Positions 26,043-35,118 are shown, counted from the stretch's first letter. The stretch: DNA of 64,000 bases from Aerococcus christensenii (GCF_001543105.1 NZ_CP014159.1:248001-312000), one strand, 5' to 3'. Numbers and translations are program-made. Notes: generated from the letters alone by a model not told the origin.

Positions 26043-26720
26043 CTATTTCAAACATTTTTCATATAACTTCATAATTTCTTCCTCCACTTGATCCAAATCA
26101 AGGTGGGAAGAGTCTAATATTATCGCGTCTGTAGCCGGTTGAAGTGGACTCATGGAACGGTGACGATCCAAATCATCCCTTTGCTTAATCTCTTCAATAA
26201 TTTCTTCTAGACTTTGTTGAGAATAACCTTTGGCTTGATTTTCCAAATACCGCCGCTTGCCTCTCTCTTCTGGGGAAGCCGTCAGGAAAATTTTTAGTTG
26301 AGCTTCTTTCAAAACAACAGTTCCGATATCTCTTCCATCCATGACAACGCCCATTCCTTTTTGGGCAAAGGCTTGTTGCTTAGCGACTAAAGCTTCTCTC
26401 ACATAAGGAAGTGCACTGTAAAGAGAGACCTCCCGACTCACCACTTCTTGCCGAATCACCTGAGTGACCTTTTCTTGGTTAACATACACTTCTTGGTGAT
26501 TCTCTTTAGTCACAAATTGAACGTCCATCTGATCTACTAAGTCTCTAAGGGGCGGCGTATCTTCAGCCGCTACTCCTGCCTTTTGAGCGAGATAAGTCAC
26601 ACAGCGATACATCGCTCCCGTATCCAAATAAACATAATGCAAGCGTTTGGCTAACCGCTTAGCCAAGGTGCTTTTCCCAGAGGAAGCTGGGCCATCAATA
26701 GCAATTTGAATGTTTGACAT
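26043..26720 (-). CDS. cmk: Cytidylate kinase
   Basis: Phosphorylates CMP and dCMP. The 225-residue protein has the P-loop GPASSGKSTLAKRLA (about 9-23), DTGAMYRCVTY, the GRDIGTVVL motif and the LID-region segment RGKRRYLENQAKG. It also has RDDLDRHRSMSPL, typical of Cmk. AGGAGAGGA precedes the ATG. It lies 14 nt after the LysM-protein gene and is probably cotranscribed with it. Confidence 0.95.
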   Translation of the reverse strand: MSNIQIAIDGPASSGKSTLAKRLAKRLHYVYLDTGAMYRCVTYLAQKAGVAAEDTPPLRDLVDQMDVQFVTKENHQEVYVNQEKVTQVIRQEVVSREVSLYSALPYVREALVAKQQAFAQKGMGVVMDGRDIGTVVLKEAQLKIFLTASPEERGKRRYLENQAKGYSQQSLEEIIEEIKQRDDLDRHRSMSPLQPATDAIILDSSHLDLDQVEEEIMKLYEKCLK

Positions 26721-26734
26721 TCCTCTCCTCCTCT

Positions 26735-27409
26735 CTATTTATAAACACGTAAAGTACTTCCTGGAACAATTTTAGAATTCGGTTGCAAACCGTTTAACTC
26801 TAATAATTGATTCAAAGTCATACCATGTCGAACAGCGATTCGATATAGATTATCGCCTGCAGTGACCTTGTAACTAGCGGCTGCTTGATTATTCCGAGGT
26901 TTCTGTCTAGAGGTATTGCCGTCTTCTTTATCCAAATCTTTCTTCGCATCCTCTGCTGCCTTCTTAGATGCTTCTTTAGCTTGGTCATCCGCTTTCTTCT
27001 TCGATTCTTGAGCGTCTTGACTTTCTTTTTCTTTTTGACTTTCTTCGTCTGCCTTTTCTTGGCCTTCATTCTTTTGTTTAGAAACCATGACTTGGTCCAC
27101 ATTTAAGCTTTCTGGTTGCTTTTTGTTATTGGTATACACAACATACAAAAGATAAGGCAGAACAATAAAGAGTACCCCCATAAAAATTAAGACTTTAATC
27201 GTTGGGGAGATAGCCTTTTCCTTATGATTGCGTGCAGACCGTGAATATTGCCTATTCTTTAAATTTTCAAAAACATCTGTATCTGATGCAGTTTCCGCTG
27301 CTACAGAAGCTTTGGCTGGTTCTTCTGTTGATTTTTTTTCTTCTCCTTCAGCCTCTGTGTTTTGATGAAATTTTCCTTCAAGTAGTTTCCATTTATCTTT
27401 TAATGACAT
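26735..27409 (-). CDS. Membrane-anchored LysM-domain protein
   Basis: A 224-residue protein with a charged cytoplasmic N-terminus (1-70), one membrane segment (about 72-92, VLIFMGVLFIVLPYLLYVV) and a Lys/Glu/Gln/Ala-rich extracellular linker (about 100-175). It ends in a LysM module (about 180-223; YKVTAGDNLYRIAVRHGM). LysM binds peptidoglycan, so the protein probably tethers membrane to wall. It matches the ypbE position next to recQ-like and ypbB genes in Firmicutes. No catalytic domain is present. Confidence 0.85.
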   Translation of the reverse strand: MSLKDKWKLLEGKFHQNTEAEGEEKKSTEEPAKASVAAETASDTDVFENLKNRQYSRSARNHKEKAISPTIKVLIFMGVLFIVLPYLLYVVYTNNKKQPESLNVDQVMVSKQKNEGQEKADEESQKEKESQDAQESKKKADDQAKEASKKAAEDAKKDLDKEDGNTSRQKPRNNQAAASYKVTAGDNLYRIAVRHGMTLNQLLELNGLQPNSKIVPGSTLRVYK

Positions 27410-27480
27410 GCTGCTTCCTCCCTTTTACTAAAAAGATTGTAGCATTTCTTAAAAAAATTGTCAGTAACTATTCATGCAAC

Positions 27481-28965
27481 TTAAGGCTTTGTTTGAAATA
27501 ATTTTTGCAAACGCCGCCGCCAGTCCTCCCTTTGAACCTCTTCTTGGTTCAAAAATTTCGCCTCTCCGCTTTTCAAATAAGCCTGTAAGATCTCAGAATT
27601 TTTATCCAAAGTCTGACAATTGGAACAACACCAACTACTAGAAGAGACTTTCAAAACTTGATCAAAAGATCGAAACAATTGCTGCCGTAAGCAAGTCTTT
27701 CCCGTCAAAAAGGCTAATACTTCTTGAATTTCCTGACTTCTTACTTTGAGATAGTCCATATAGTGCGTCTTCGCCTCTTCAATCCAGCGATAATGATTAC
27801 TATAAAAAAGCAATCGTTCTCTCAGTTCTTCTGGTAATTGTTCCAAAAAGCGTTTTTTCTTCCTTTCTTTCATTCGATAATACGCTTCTAAATTAGCCAG
27901 CACGCCTTCCTTTTCTTCCCATAGCTTATCTTGAAAGAACTTCAACCGCCGCCACTCATTCTCTGTGTAGAGACTCAAAACCATCGCCTGACGGCCATCC
28001 CTTCCACATCTTCCTGCTTCCTGCACATATTCGTTGAGACTTTGAGGGAGATGATAATGTAAAACAAATCGTGTTTTCACCTGGTTAATCCCCATTCCAA
28101 ACGCAGAAGTCGCTAGAATAAAGTCTAATCGATTAGCCTGAAAATCCGCTTGAATGGATAGGCGATCCTCACTTCTACGGTCCGCATGGTAAGTATCCAG
28201 ACGAAAAGGCGTCTTCTCTTCCAAAAAACTCGCTAAATCTTCCAGTTCCTCTTTTTGATGGACATAGATAATTCCCGGCTTAGGAAGAATTTTCAACCAA
28301 GACAGTAAGGCCTCTCTTTTTTGACTTTCTTCAACTTTCACTTGGCCATAAAATAAATTCGGCCGATCCATAGAGAAAGTCACCCGCTGTAAAGGTTCCT
28401 CTTTTTCTAACAAAAAGGTTTCGATATCTTCTTGAATCCTTCGATTAGCCGTTGCAGTAAGGGCCAAAGTCAAAGGGAAATGAAGAATCTTTCGACAGGC
28501 TAACAAGCCTGTGTAGTCACTTCGGAAATCTTTCCCCCATTGAGAAATACAATGGGCCTCATCCACCACAAATAAGCGAATAGGGACTTGTCTTAAAGGC
28601 TTCAAAATCTTTGGCTGAGCTAACATTTCTGGTGAAAGGATTAAGAAGTCCCACTGGGACAAGTGGGAAAGGATAAACTGCCTATCCCTCCCTGTCGTCA
28701 TGGAATGGAGAGCCACACTCCGTTTAAAACCCGCTTGCTGCAATTGTAAGACTTGATCCTCCATCAAAGCCTGCAAAGGAGAAACCATTACCACTAGACC
28801 GGGAACCAAGCGATGATACAATTGATAGATTAAACTCTTTCCACTTCCCGTCGCTAATATAGCTAGTGTGTGCCTTCCTTCTATCAAGGCTGTAAGTGCT
28901 TCTTTTTGCCCCGGTCGAAAGGTTTTATAGGGCGTCTTTTCTTTTAGTAACTGATCGAGGTCCAC
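27481..28965 (-). CDS. RecQ-family ATP-dependent DNA helicase (RecS-like)
   Basis: A 494-residue helicase lacking the C-terminal HRDC domain, like the short RecQ (RecS) of Bacillus. It has TGSGKSLIYQL (Walker A), VVDEAHCISQWGKDFR (DEAH box), TATANRR, and QEAGRCGRDGRQ (motif VI). It ends in a Cys-containing zinc-binding part (CLRQQLF, WCCSNCQTLD). I chose the GTG at 28965 (AAGGAG 10 nt upstream) because the longer frame overlaps ypbB extensively. It follows ypbB with a 41-nt overlap. Confidence 0.88.
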   Translation of the reverse strand: MDLDQLLKEKTPYKTFRPGQKEALTALIEGRHTLAILATGSGKSLIYQLYHRLVPGLVVMVSPLQALMEDQVLQLQQAGFKRSVALHSMTTGRDRQFILSHLSQWDFLILSPEMLAQPKILKPLRQVPIRLFVVDEAHCISQWGKDFRSDYTGLLACRKILHFPLTLALTATANRRIQEDIETFLLEKEEPLQRVTFSMDRPNLFYGQVKVEESQKREALLSWLKILPKPGIIYVHQKEELEDLASFLEEKTPFRLDTYHADRRSEDRLSIQADFQANRLDFILATSAFGMGINQVKTRFVLHYHLPQSLNEYVQEAGRCGRDGRQAMVLSLYTENEWRRLKFFQDKLWEEKEGVLANLEAYYRMKERKKKRFLEQLPEELRERLLFYSNHYRWIEEAKTHYMDYLKVRSQEIQEVLAFLTGKTCLRQQLFRSFDQVLKVSSSSWCCSNCQTLDKNSEILQAYLKSGEAKFLNQEEVQREDWRRRLQKLFQTKP

Positions 28966-29950
28966 GTCGAATTTTCTCCTTCTTATTTGCAATTTGCCAA
29001 TAACGAAAAGTCCAATAAGGGGCGGTTGGATAGAGTCGCTTAAAGTGGTCATAGTCCTCAGGAACTGGTCTTTGACGTAAGTCCTGTGCTGATTGATGAA
29101 GGAAATGTTGGATCTTACTTTCTAAAAAATTTAAACGCACCATACTTAATTCCACATAGTGATTATAAATCGTAGAAAGTTTTAAACAACGACACGCCGC
29201 AATTTCTTCTGTCGAATAACCTGCCACCAGAAACCTTCTCGTCACCTCTACCGAATCTGTCCATAAAGGATAACCCCGCAAAAGTTGCGTCACGAATTCC
29301 TTCAAAAAGGGGCAATCTTCTCTCTTTAGGCTTGCCTTCATCACCGCATTCACTGCTGCTTCTTGTCCCCATTCCACTTCTAATAAGCTCAATTGATACT
29401 TATGCGCTAATTGCCGATAAGTAAAAGCAGGGCATTCCTTGCGCCCTAAACTCTCCACAAAAAAAGTAGCCGTTCTTTCATCAAAACCTTCCAAAAGAGT
29501 GGTCAACTCTTCTGCCACGTGTTTTGCTAAATCTAACTTCGTTTCTGTTTTTTGAGCATAGTAAGCTTTGATCCATTGTTGAACACTCACCGACTGCACA
29601 ATAGGCACATAAACTTTTTCATCAACCGTTGCATACATCAAGGTTTGCCACCATAGACGTAAGGCTTGCTGACAAAACTGCTGGTGCAAACGAGGAAACA
29701 TCCCCCACCTTTTCTTTAAGAGAGGAAGATAAAAATCAGGAAAAGACGAAGCAGTCAAACGCTCTTCTATAGGACGCTCTTCCCAGTCATTCAGGAAAAG
29801 CTTTGGCGTTACCCCCATATAAGGCATTAAATCATACTTTAAAGCAAACCATAAAGTCGAATCTGTTCGCTTCCCTCTTAGGACTTGGCTGACAGAACTG
29901 GCATTTAGCGTCGCTGTTTGACTTGCTAGATAAGCTAGCACCCGTTCCAT
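28925..29950 (-). CDS. YpbB-like protein with C-terminal HTH_40 domain
   Basis: A 341-residue protein encoded just upstream of the RecQ-like helicase, as YpbB is in Bacillus. The N-terminal two thirds are helical and unassigned. The C-terminus (about 235-300, REVTRRFLVAGYSTEEIAACRCLKLSTIYNHYVELS-like) resembles the helicase-associated helix-turn-helix (HTH_40). A joint role with the helicase in DNA processing is inferred from linkage alone. The ATG at 29950 has only a weak AGGAAGGAG site. Confidence 0.8.
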   Translation of the reverse strand: MERVLAYLASQTATLNASSVSQVLRGKRTDSTLWFALKYDLMPYMGVTPKLFLNDWEERPIEERLTASSFPDFYLPLLKKRWGMFPRLHQQFCQQALRLWWQTLMYATVDEKVYVPIVQSVSVQQWIKAYYAQKTETKLDLAKHVAEELTTLLEGFDERTATFFVESLGRKECPAFTYRQLAHKYQLSLLEVEWGQEAAVNAVMKASLKREDCPFLKEFVTQLLRGYPLWTDSVEVTRRFLVAGYSTEEIAACRCLKLSTIYNHYVELSMVRLNFLESKIQHFLHQSAQDLRQRPVPEDYDHFKRLYPTAPYWTFRYWQIANKKEKIRRGPRSVTKRKDAL

Positions 29951-30057
29951 ATGCTCACTCCTTCCTTTCTACTTAGTGGTCAGTCTTTTGAAACTCAGAT
30001 TTCCTCTTCTGTTCCCTATTATAAAGGAAAAGTCTACACTTCTTCAATTTCTCCCTA

Positions 30058-30104
30058 ATAAAAACAGAACTGCTCCCCAAGTCCTAGGGAGCAGTTCTGT
30101 TTTA
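30058..30104. terminator. Strong bidirectional terminator
   Basis: A 17-bp perfect stem pairs 30061-30077 with 30087-30103 around a 9-nt loop, flanked by A and T runs on both sides. On the minus strand it ends the LPXTG gene region. Confidence 0.9.
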
Positions 30105-30115
30105 TTCTCTGTGTC

Positions 30116-30355
30116 TTACTTTTTCTTTCTCAAGACAAAGCTTCCTCCCACTGTGGTTAAGAATCCAACCAACAGAGAAGTTACTCTTTCAAGTATTCCC
30201 GTTTCTGGTAGAGTTGTCAGCTGCTTCTGTCCTAAATAATGAGAAGCTTCTGATGGTCGATTTTCAACTTTTCTCTTCACTTGTGAGACGTTTAAGTCTT
30301 GTCTTTGATTCTGTTTGCTGTCATTTGACTTAGTTGCCCCTTTTTTATCTTCCAC
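30116..30355 (-). pseudogene. Detached C-terminal (LPETG) end of a YSIRK adhesin gene
   Basis: A 79-codon open stretch ends in LPETG, a hydrophobic segment and RKKK: a complete sortase sorting signal with no secretion signal. The preceding frame (30358 to about 30546) reads SVTEDGALFFNTYQINRN and continues into SIKITNPSGG before a stop. That frame joins the end of the upstream gene and this fragment in sense. So it is the tail of a gene broken by two frameshifts, near the A6 run at 30541-30546 and between about 30385 and 30415. I do not believe it is translated on its own. Confidence 0.75.
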
Positions 30356-30530
30356 TCTTAAATCACCAGAAGTAATAGGGCTCCAATAACCTGTACCCCT
30401 CCAAGTAAACCGCCGCTAGGATTTGTAATTTTAATGGAATAATTAGCTCCAAAAGCTTCTGGACTATCAGCTTGTTGGGAATTATTTCTATTAATTTGAT
30501 AAGTATTAAAAAATAGAGCTCCATCTTCTG

Positions 30531-31919
30531 TTACCGACTGTTTTTTGCACTACCACTATGATTATGGAAGGTAATTTGAGTATCCGCATACCTTAATCTG
30601 ATTTTAAATTTTCGACTGGATGAATTGTGTTTTAAGGAATTATCTGTCGCTGTAATAGTTAAAGTTACTTCTAAATTTCTTTTTTTCTGTAAATCAGGTA
30701 ATCCTTTCGCAACTGCTTCACTAAGCAGCATATTTAAGATTAATCGCTTTCCTCCACTTTGCTCACTTTCTATTTTTATACCTTTTTCAATTGGAAGCTC
30801 GCCACCTCCATCGGACGAAACTTTGACTGTAAAATTACTGATTCCACTATTATCACGCGCATAAATATCATCTATATAAACTCTTTCCCCTACATAATAA
30901 GTCCGAGTATCACTAGGGACCACAATCTCTGGGGGCATCTTATCCCGATCCATACGAAGATAAGATGTGATAATGTCATATTTATACCCACTTCCCTGTT
31001 CATTCATCACGCCTACATAAGTAACTTTAATGCGAACAGGATGATTTCTTCCATCCTTTGCATTCTTAGCTTCTTTAAGATCGTCTTTATGCGCTGGATT
31101 ATTCGTATCAAATTCAGCAATATATTTTCTTGAATCTTCTCCTCTTAAATTTACATAAGATTGTGGATTATCAATATCGTTCAATAACGTGAAGTTACTA
31201 CCTTCTAACTGTCCTTTTCCATCTACCCAAACTCGGGCAATAGGAGAAGATTTATTACTATCATAAAGTGTCTTGCCATACCACTGTTGATAAGACTTTG
31301 TTGTAGAATACTCCCAAGACTTTAGTCCCCCTGCGTAGTAGAGTTTATCTTCCATATTTTGTCCCTGTTGAAGTCCAACTTCACTAGGAGCATCGATCGT
31401 TTCAAAATAAATATCAACTCCAGAACGACCATTAGAGATAACTTGATCAGAAGATTGCTGTTCAGTCTCTGACTTTGGAGATTTCTCTTCTTTTGAAAGG
31501 TTTTGCGTTTGATTTTTTGGGGACCTTGTCTCATTTTTCGTTGCCGCTTTAAGGGCTGCTTCTTTAGAAACTATAAGAGCTTCTAAAGCTAATCTCGCCT
31601 GATGGATGGCATCTCCCGTATTTCCGTCTACATCAACACCATCAACCAAACTTTTCAAGTGACTATAAGCGGCTTCATGCCCTAACCCTAAGGCTTCCGC
31701 CTTCTTCAGCAAATCTTGACAAACTTTCACTTCTTCTAAAGCCACATTCGTTTTTTGAGTAAAACTTTCAGCGGCCTTGTTGGCTGCTTGTACAGGATTG
31801 CCTGAATAGAACAAACTCACTCCTATCAAAACAGAAGCCACGCCTACACTATACTTACGAATAGAAAATCGAGGCTTTTCTTGAATTATCTGCTGGTTAC
31901 CTTCGTGTCGATACAACAC
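30531..31919 (-). CDS. YSIRK-type surface adhesin, frameshifted before its LPXTG anchor
   Basis: The first 462 codons of a secreted surface protein. The N-terminus carries the YSIRK-G/S signal (FSIRKYSVGVASVLIGVSLF) with cleavage near VQA. A helical segment (about 48-115) and a low-complexity Asn/Lys/Ser spacer follow. Then come a large region with YFETIDAPSEVG and an Ig-like module (about 335-450). The frame ends early (SGSAKNSR) right after an A6 run, so the product lacks a wall anchor and would be released. A GTG start is used. Two frame changes restore reading to an LPETG tail at 30116. The adhesin role is inferred. Confidence 0.75.
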   Translation of the reverse strand: MLYRHEGNQQIIQEKPRFSIRKYSVGVASVLIGVSLFYSGNPVQAANKAAESFTQKTNVALEEVKVCQDLLKKAEALGLGHEAAYSHLKSLVDGVDVDGNTGDAIHQARLALEALIVSKEAALKAATKNETRSPKNQTQNLSKEEKSPKSETEQQSSDQVISNGRSGVDIYFETIDAPSEVGLQQGQNMEDKLYYAGGLKSWEYSTTKSYQQWYGKTLYDSNKSSPIARVWVDGKGQLEGSNFTLLNDIDNPQSYVNLRGEDSRKYIAEFDTNNPAHKDDLKEAKNAKDGRNHPVRIKVTYVGVMNEQGSGYKYDIITSYLRMDRDKMPPEIVVPSDTRTYYVGERVYIDDIYARDNSGISNFTVKVSSDGGGELPIEKGIKIESEQSGGKRLILNMLLSEAVAKGLPDLQKKRNLEVTLTITATDNSLKHNSSSRKFKIRLRYADTQITFHNHSGSAKNSR

Positions 31920-31976
31920 AGGAACACCTTCTTTCTTTAGAATACCATTTTAGCTATCTTACTTTACTCTACTTTT

Positions 31977-31996
31977 CATTCGCAACAGAGCGAATG
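31977..31996. promoter_or_regulatory. Palindrome over the -35 region of the adhesin promoter
   Basis: CATTCGC (31977-31983) and GCGAATG (31990-31996) form a 7-bp perfect inverted repeat with a 6-nt centre. On the minus strand its right half contains TTGCGA, which with an 18-nt spacer precedes TAAGAT. It could be an operator. Confidence 0.4.
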
Positions 31997-32021
31997 TACC
32001 TGTTTTTATGAAAATTGTACA

Positions 32022-32059
32022 AAAAAACCATCACCTGGGACAAATTCTAGGCAATGGTT
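32022..32059 (-). terminator. ribU terminator
   Basis: On the minus strand AACCAT...CCT pairs with AGG...ATGGTT (interrupted stem) followed by T7, about 25 nt after the ribU stop. Confidence 0.7.
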
Positions 32060-32083
32060 CTAGTCTTTTATCAAAAGTTTTCT

Positions 32084-32686
32084 CTACACACTAGCAACGC
32101 CTAATCGTCTTCTAGCGACAGGAAGCACCGCAGATAACATCACAATATTTGCTATTGAGATCACTAATCCTTTAACCAGATTAAAGGGAATAATCGCGTA
32201 GAGAATGTAGTCTTGCATATTTGGAATTTTGAAATGCATAACAGCCATATAGAATGGTGTAATGACATAATAATTCAAGAACGTCAGCACAACCGTTAAG
32301 CAAATAATTCCTAAGATAAAGGCAAAGGCCATTCGGAAATAATACTTGAAGGCATCCTTTTCTACATGTAAGGACACTCCCGTTTTACGTAAGAGGTAAT
32401 AGACCGGTAACATGTAAGAAAGGGTGGCCAAAAAGGCTGCCAAGTCTCCAATAGGATAACCCCCATGTCCTCCTGTTTGAATATAGTGTAAAGTGCCGCG
32501 AACAAAAGCTGTCCCTGCTCCAGCTAATGGCCCATATAAAAAGCAAGTGAATAAAACGGGGATATCCGAAAAATCCAATTTTAAAAAGGGTGTCGCTGGA
32601 AAAATAGGGAATGACAACAGCATTAAAGCAAATGCTATAGCCCCCATTATTGCAATAACAACCAATTGACGTGTCGATGTTTTCAT
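32084..32686 (-). CDS. ribU: Riboflavin ECF transporter substrate-binding subunit RibU
   Basis: RibU captures riboflavin and works with the shared ECF module (EcfA-EcfA'-EcfT, not in this window). The 200-residue membrane protein has about six segments. The RibU signature is visible: LLSFPIFPATPFLKLDFSDIP, then FLYGPLAGAGTAFVRG and GDLAAFLATLSYM. I chose the ATG at 32686 with AGGAG 7 nt upstream; the longer frame runs into the leader. It is preceded by an FMN riboswitch, which fits flavin-repressed uptake. Confidence 0.93.
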   Translation of the reverse strand: MKTSTRQLVVIAIMGAIAFALMLLSFPIFPATPFLKLDFSDIPVLFTCFLYGPLAGAGTAFVRGTLHYIQTGGHGGYPIGDLAAFLATLSYMLPVYYLLRKTGVSLHVEKDAFKYYFRMAFAFILGIICLTVVLTFLNYYVITPFYMAVMHFKIPNMQDYILYAIIPFNLVKGLVISIANIVMLSAVLPVARRRLGVASV

Positions 32687-32810
32687 ACATAATCTCCTCT
32701 CTCCTTCGTAAGCAGAACACTGTCCTTTACTTTCGGGAAAGAAATGCCTCAACAAAAAAGATCCTTCTCACCTTTGCCTTCGCGGTAGCATGAAAAGAAT
32801 CCAATGTCTT

Positions 32811-32920
32811 ATCTTCTTCCATCCTGACTCTACAGTCGGTACTAGAATTTCACTAGCTCAATCATTCTCATGATTCGCGGACTTTACCGCCGATCGGGAA
32901 TTTAACCCTGCCCCGAAGAT
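32811..32920 (-). ncRNA. FMN riboswitch (RFN element)
   Basis: The minus-strand sequence has the RFN landmarks in order: ATCTTCGGGGCAGGGT at the start, AATTCCCGATCGGCGGT, GTCCGCGA, GTGAAATTCTAGTACCGAC, AGTCAGGATGG and closing GAAGAT. The first and last six bases pair to form P1. It lies before ribU and should lower expression when FMN is high. The intervening expression platform (32687-32810) was not resolved. Confidence 0.96.
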
Positions 32921-32943
32921 TAATTGTATTAAACTGTATTCTC

Positions 32944-32972
32944 ATGATAAGCCTATTCTATAAAATTTGCAA
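32944..32972 (-). promoter_or_regulatory. Promoter of the FMN-riboswitch/ribU transcript
   Basis: On the minus strand TTGCAA (32967-32972), a 17-nt spacer and TATCAT (32944-32949) lie 24 nt before the riboswitch. Confidence 0.7.
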
Positions 32973-32995
32973 GCCCTTTCCTTACAAAATTGTTT

Positions 32996-33715
32996 TTATT
33001 TTTGAGCTTGCTGTTTCAAGCGAAGAACTTCACTTTTTAGCAAGGGGCGATATTCTCCTGGCCGTAAATCTTCCACGGTTAAGAAACCATACTGCTCACG
33101 CGTTAATTTTTTCACAGGATGGCCCACTGCTTCGAACATTTTGCGCACTTGGCGATTTCGTCCTTCGTGAATCGTAATTTCTACGGTAGCATTTTTAGTG
33201 GCTTGTTTATTTTTGCGAACCTGTACTTTAGCTGGGGCTGTCTTCTTGCCATCAATAACTACGCCGATCTCTAACCGATGTATTTCTTCTGGCGTTAAGA
33301 AGCCGGTAATTTTAGCAACATACACTTTATCTAATTGATAACGGGGATGCATTAAAAGGTTCGCCAATTCACCATCATTGGTTAAGATTAAAACGCCAGT
33401 CGTATGATAATCTAACCTTCCCACAGGATAGATTCTTTGGGGAATATTTTTGAAATAATCTACCACCACTTTACGTCCCTTATCATCACTCACTGCAGAG
33501 ATAACCTTATCCGGCTTATTAAAAAGATAGTAAACAGGTTCTTCTCGGTAAATGGGAATATCATCCACCTCAATTCGGTCACGATGACTCACCTTAACCC
33601 CTTGCGTTTGAACTACTTTTCCATTTACTTTTACTCTTCCTGCCAAAATCATTTTCTCAGCTTCCCGCCGAGAGGCCAGACCAGCATAGGCCATGACTTT
33701 TTGTAATCTCTCCAT
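32996..33715 (-). CDS. rluB: 23S rRNA pseudouridine synthase (RluB family)
   Basis: Makes pseudouridine in the 23S rRNA. The 239-residue protein has an N-terminal S4 RNA-binding domain (about 1-60; RLQKVMAYAGLASRREAEKMI) and a synthase domain with the catalytic Asp in GRLDYHTTGVLILTNDG (about 97-113). It also has the GRNRQVRKMFEAVGHPV motif (about 185-200). It sits beside scpB-scpA as in other Firmicutes. RluB/RsuA-type specificity cannot be fully separated by eye. Confidence 0.92.
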   Translation of the reverse strand: MERLQKVMAYAGLASRREAEKMILAGRVKVNGKVVQTQGVKVSHRDRIEVDDIPIYREEPVYYLFNKPDKVISAVSDDKGRKVVVDYFKNIPQRIYPVGRLDYHTTGVLILTNDGELANLLMHPRYQLDKVYVAKITGFLTPEEIHRLEIGVVIDGKKTAPAKVQVRKNKQATKNATVEITIHEGRNRQVRKMFEAVGHPVKKLTREQYGFLTVEDLRPGEYRPLLKSEVLRLKQQAQK

Positions 33716-33790
33716 AATTTCTCCCTTATGTGTAAATACTTATTCTATCATGAAAAAGACTTACTTCTTCATGAAGATTTCTCTTGACTC

Positions 33791-34357
33791 TCAAAAAAGT
33801 TCGGTTTGAAATAAGTCATCCGATTGATTTTGTCCTTCTTCTTGTGCTTTTATAGTCTCTAAGTCAGGTAAATCTGAAAGATTTTTTAAACCAAAATACT
33901 GATAAAAATAATCCGTCACTTGGTAGAGAATGGGGCGTCCGGGCGAATTTTGCCTGCCTGCTTCACAAATCAGATCATGCATCATCAAGCGTTGAATCAT
34001 AGCACTGGACCCTACCCCTCTTATCTCATCAATCGCTAAACGCGTGATGGGTTGCTGGTAGGCAATAATCGCCAAAGTTTCCAGAGCTTGCTGGGATAAT
34101 TTCAAAGCAAAAGGAGACCTGGCGTACGTTTTAATTGTCTCAGAGAAGGCAGATTTAGTCACCAATTGATAGCGATCTTTCACCTTGCCCAAGCGAATAG
34201 CGGAGTGGGGATTATGAGACAGCTCTTCTTCTAAAACTAACAGAGCATATCTTACTTTTTCTTGAGGTTGGTCAACTAAACTTGCCAATTCGACAAGTGA
34301 CAAGCCTTCCTCCCCACTTACAAATAATAAACTCTGACACTGACCAATAAGATTCAT
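33791..34357 (-). CDS. scpB: Segregation and condensation protein B
   Basis: ScpB is the winged-helix subunit of the SMC-ScpA-ScpB condensin. The 188-residue protein has the family pattern SLLFVSGEEGLSLVELASLV, YQLVTKSAFSETIKTY and LSQQALETLAIIAYQQPITRLAIDEIRGV. It also has the late QVTDYFYQYFGLKNLSDLP. AGGAGAG precedes the ATG, which overlaps the scpA stop by one base (TAATG). The smc gene is elsewhere in this window (54392). Confidence 0.95.
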   Translation of the reverse strand: MNLIGQCQSLLFVSGEEGLSLVELASLVDQPQEKVRYALLVLEEELSHNPHSAIRLGKVKDRYQLVTKSAFSETIKTYARSPFALKLSQQALETLAIIAYQQPITRLAIDEIRGVGSSAMIQRLMMHDLICEAGRQNSPGRPILYQVTDYFYQYFGLKNLSDLPDLETIKAQEEGQNQSDDLFQTELF

Positions 34358-35118
34358 TAAAACTCTCCTCTTTTAGTTAAGCGAATATCCTCTGCAATGG
34401 CATCTTGTTCAAGGACGATCACTTGCTGTTTAGCGAGCTGAAGAAGGGCTAAAAACAAAGTGACAATCCTCTCTTTTTGGTAAGCTTTCTTACTTAAAAG
34501 ATAAAAAAACGAGATCTCGCCTTCTTTATCCTCAAATGCTGTCTTAATTTCCGCAAAGGCTTCCTGCAAGGTATAAGATTCTGCTTGAATGATTTTCTCA
34601 AGAGGGGCCTTATCCTTTAATCGTCTGACCATCTTCCTCAAAGCATTCACCAAATCGTCTGTCGTATTCTCCCCTTTTGGCAAGGGAACAACCACTTGGT
34701 AGGCGCTCAGATCACTCGCTTGTCTTGGATATTCTTGTGCCCGAAGTTCTTGCTTTTCTTCGAGAAGATGCCCAATTCTCTTATAGTTTTGATAATTCAC
34801 TAATTGTTCTACTAAATCCTGTCTAGGATCTACTTCTTCTTCCTCTTCTTCAGGTTTGGGTAATAGCATATTGGCTTTAATCTCAATCAAAGTAGCTGCC
34901 ATAACTAAATATTCACTCGCTACTTCCAAATTCCTGGATTGATTTTCTTGAATTAAAGCGAGATATTTTTCAGTGATCTCCACAATTGGAATATCAAAAA
35001 TATCTACCTTCATTTGTTTAATTAAGTGTAAAAGTAAATCAAGCGGCCCTTCAAAAGCCGCTAGATCAATATACAATGCTTGCGATTGTTCTTCAGAGAG
35101 TTCCCATTCTTTAGCCAT
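34357..35118 (-). CDS. scpA: Segregation and condensation protein A
   Basis: ScpA is the kleisin that bridges the SMC heads. The 253-residue protein has the N-terminal signature FEGPLDLLLHLIKQMKVDIFDIPI, then EYLVMAATLIEIKANMLLPKP, an acidic stretch (EEEEEEVD), and a C-terminal winged-helix part (FFYLLSKKAYQKERIVTLFLALLQL). I chose the ATG at 35118 (MAKEW) after GAGGG. It overlaps the end of the upstream RibT-like gene (35111-35118) and the start of scpB. Confidence 0.95.
   Translation of the reverse strand: MAKEWELSEEQSQALYIDLAAFEGPLDLLLHLIKQMKVDIFDIPIVEITEKYLALIQENQSRNLEVASEYLVMAATLIEIKANMLLPKPEEEEEEVDPRQDLVEQLVNYQNYKRIGHLLEEKQELRAQEYPRQASDLSAYQVVVPLPKGENTTDDLVNALRKMVRRLKDKAPLEKIIQAESYTLQEAFAEIKTAFEDKEGEISFFYLLSKKAYQKERIVTLFLALLQLAKQQVIVLEQDAIAEDIRLTKRGEF

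Noticed and set aside
30759..31133. Plus-strand open frame of 124 codons inside the YSIRK gene
   Set aside because: Opposite a clear Ig-like coding region, without ribosome site or promoter.
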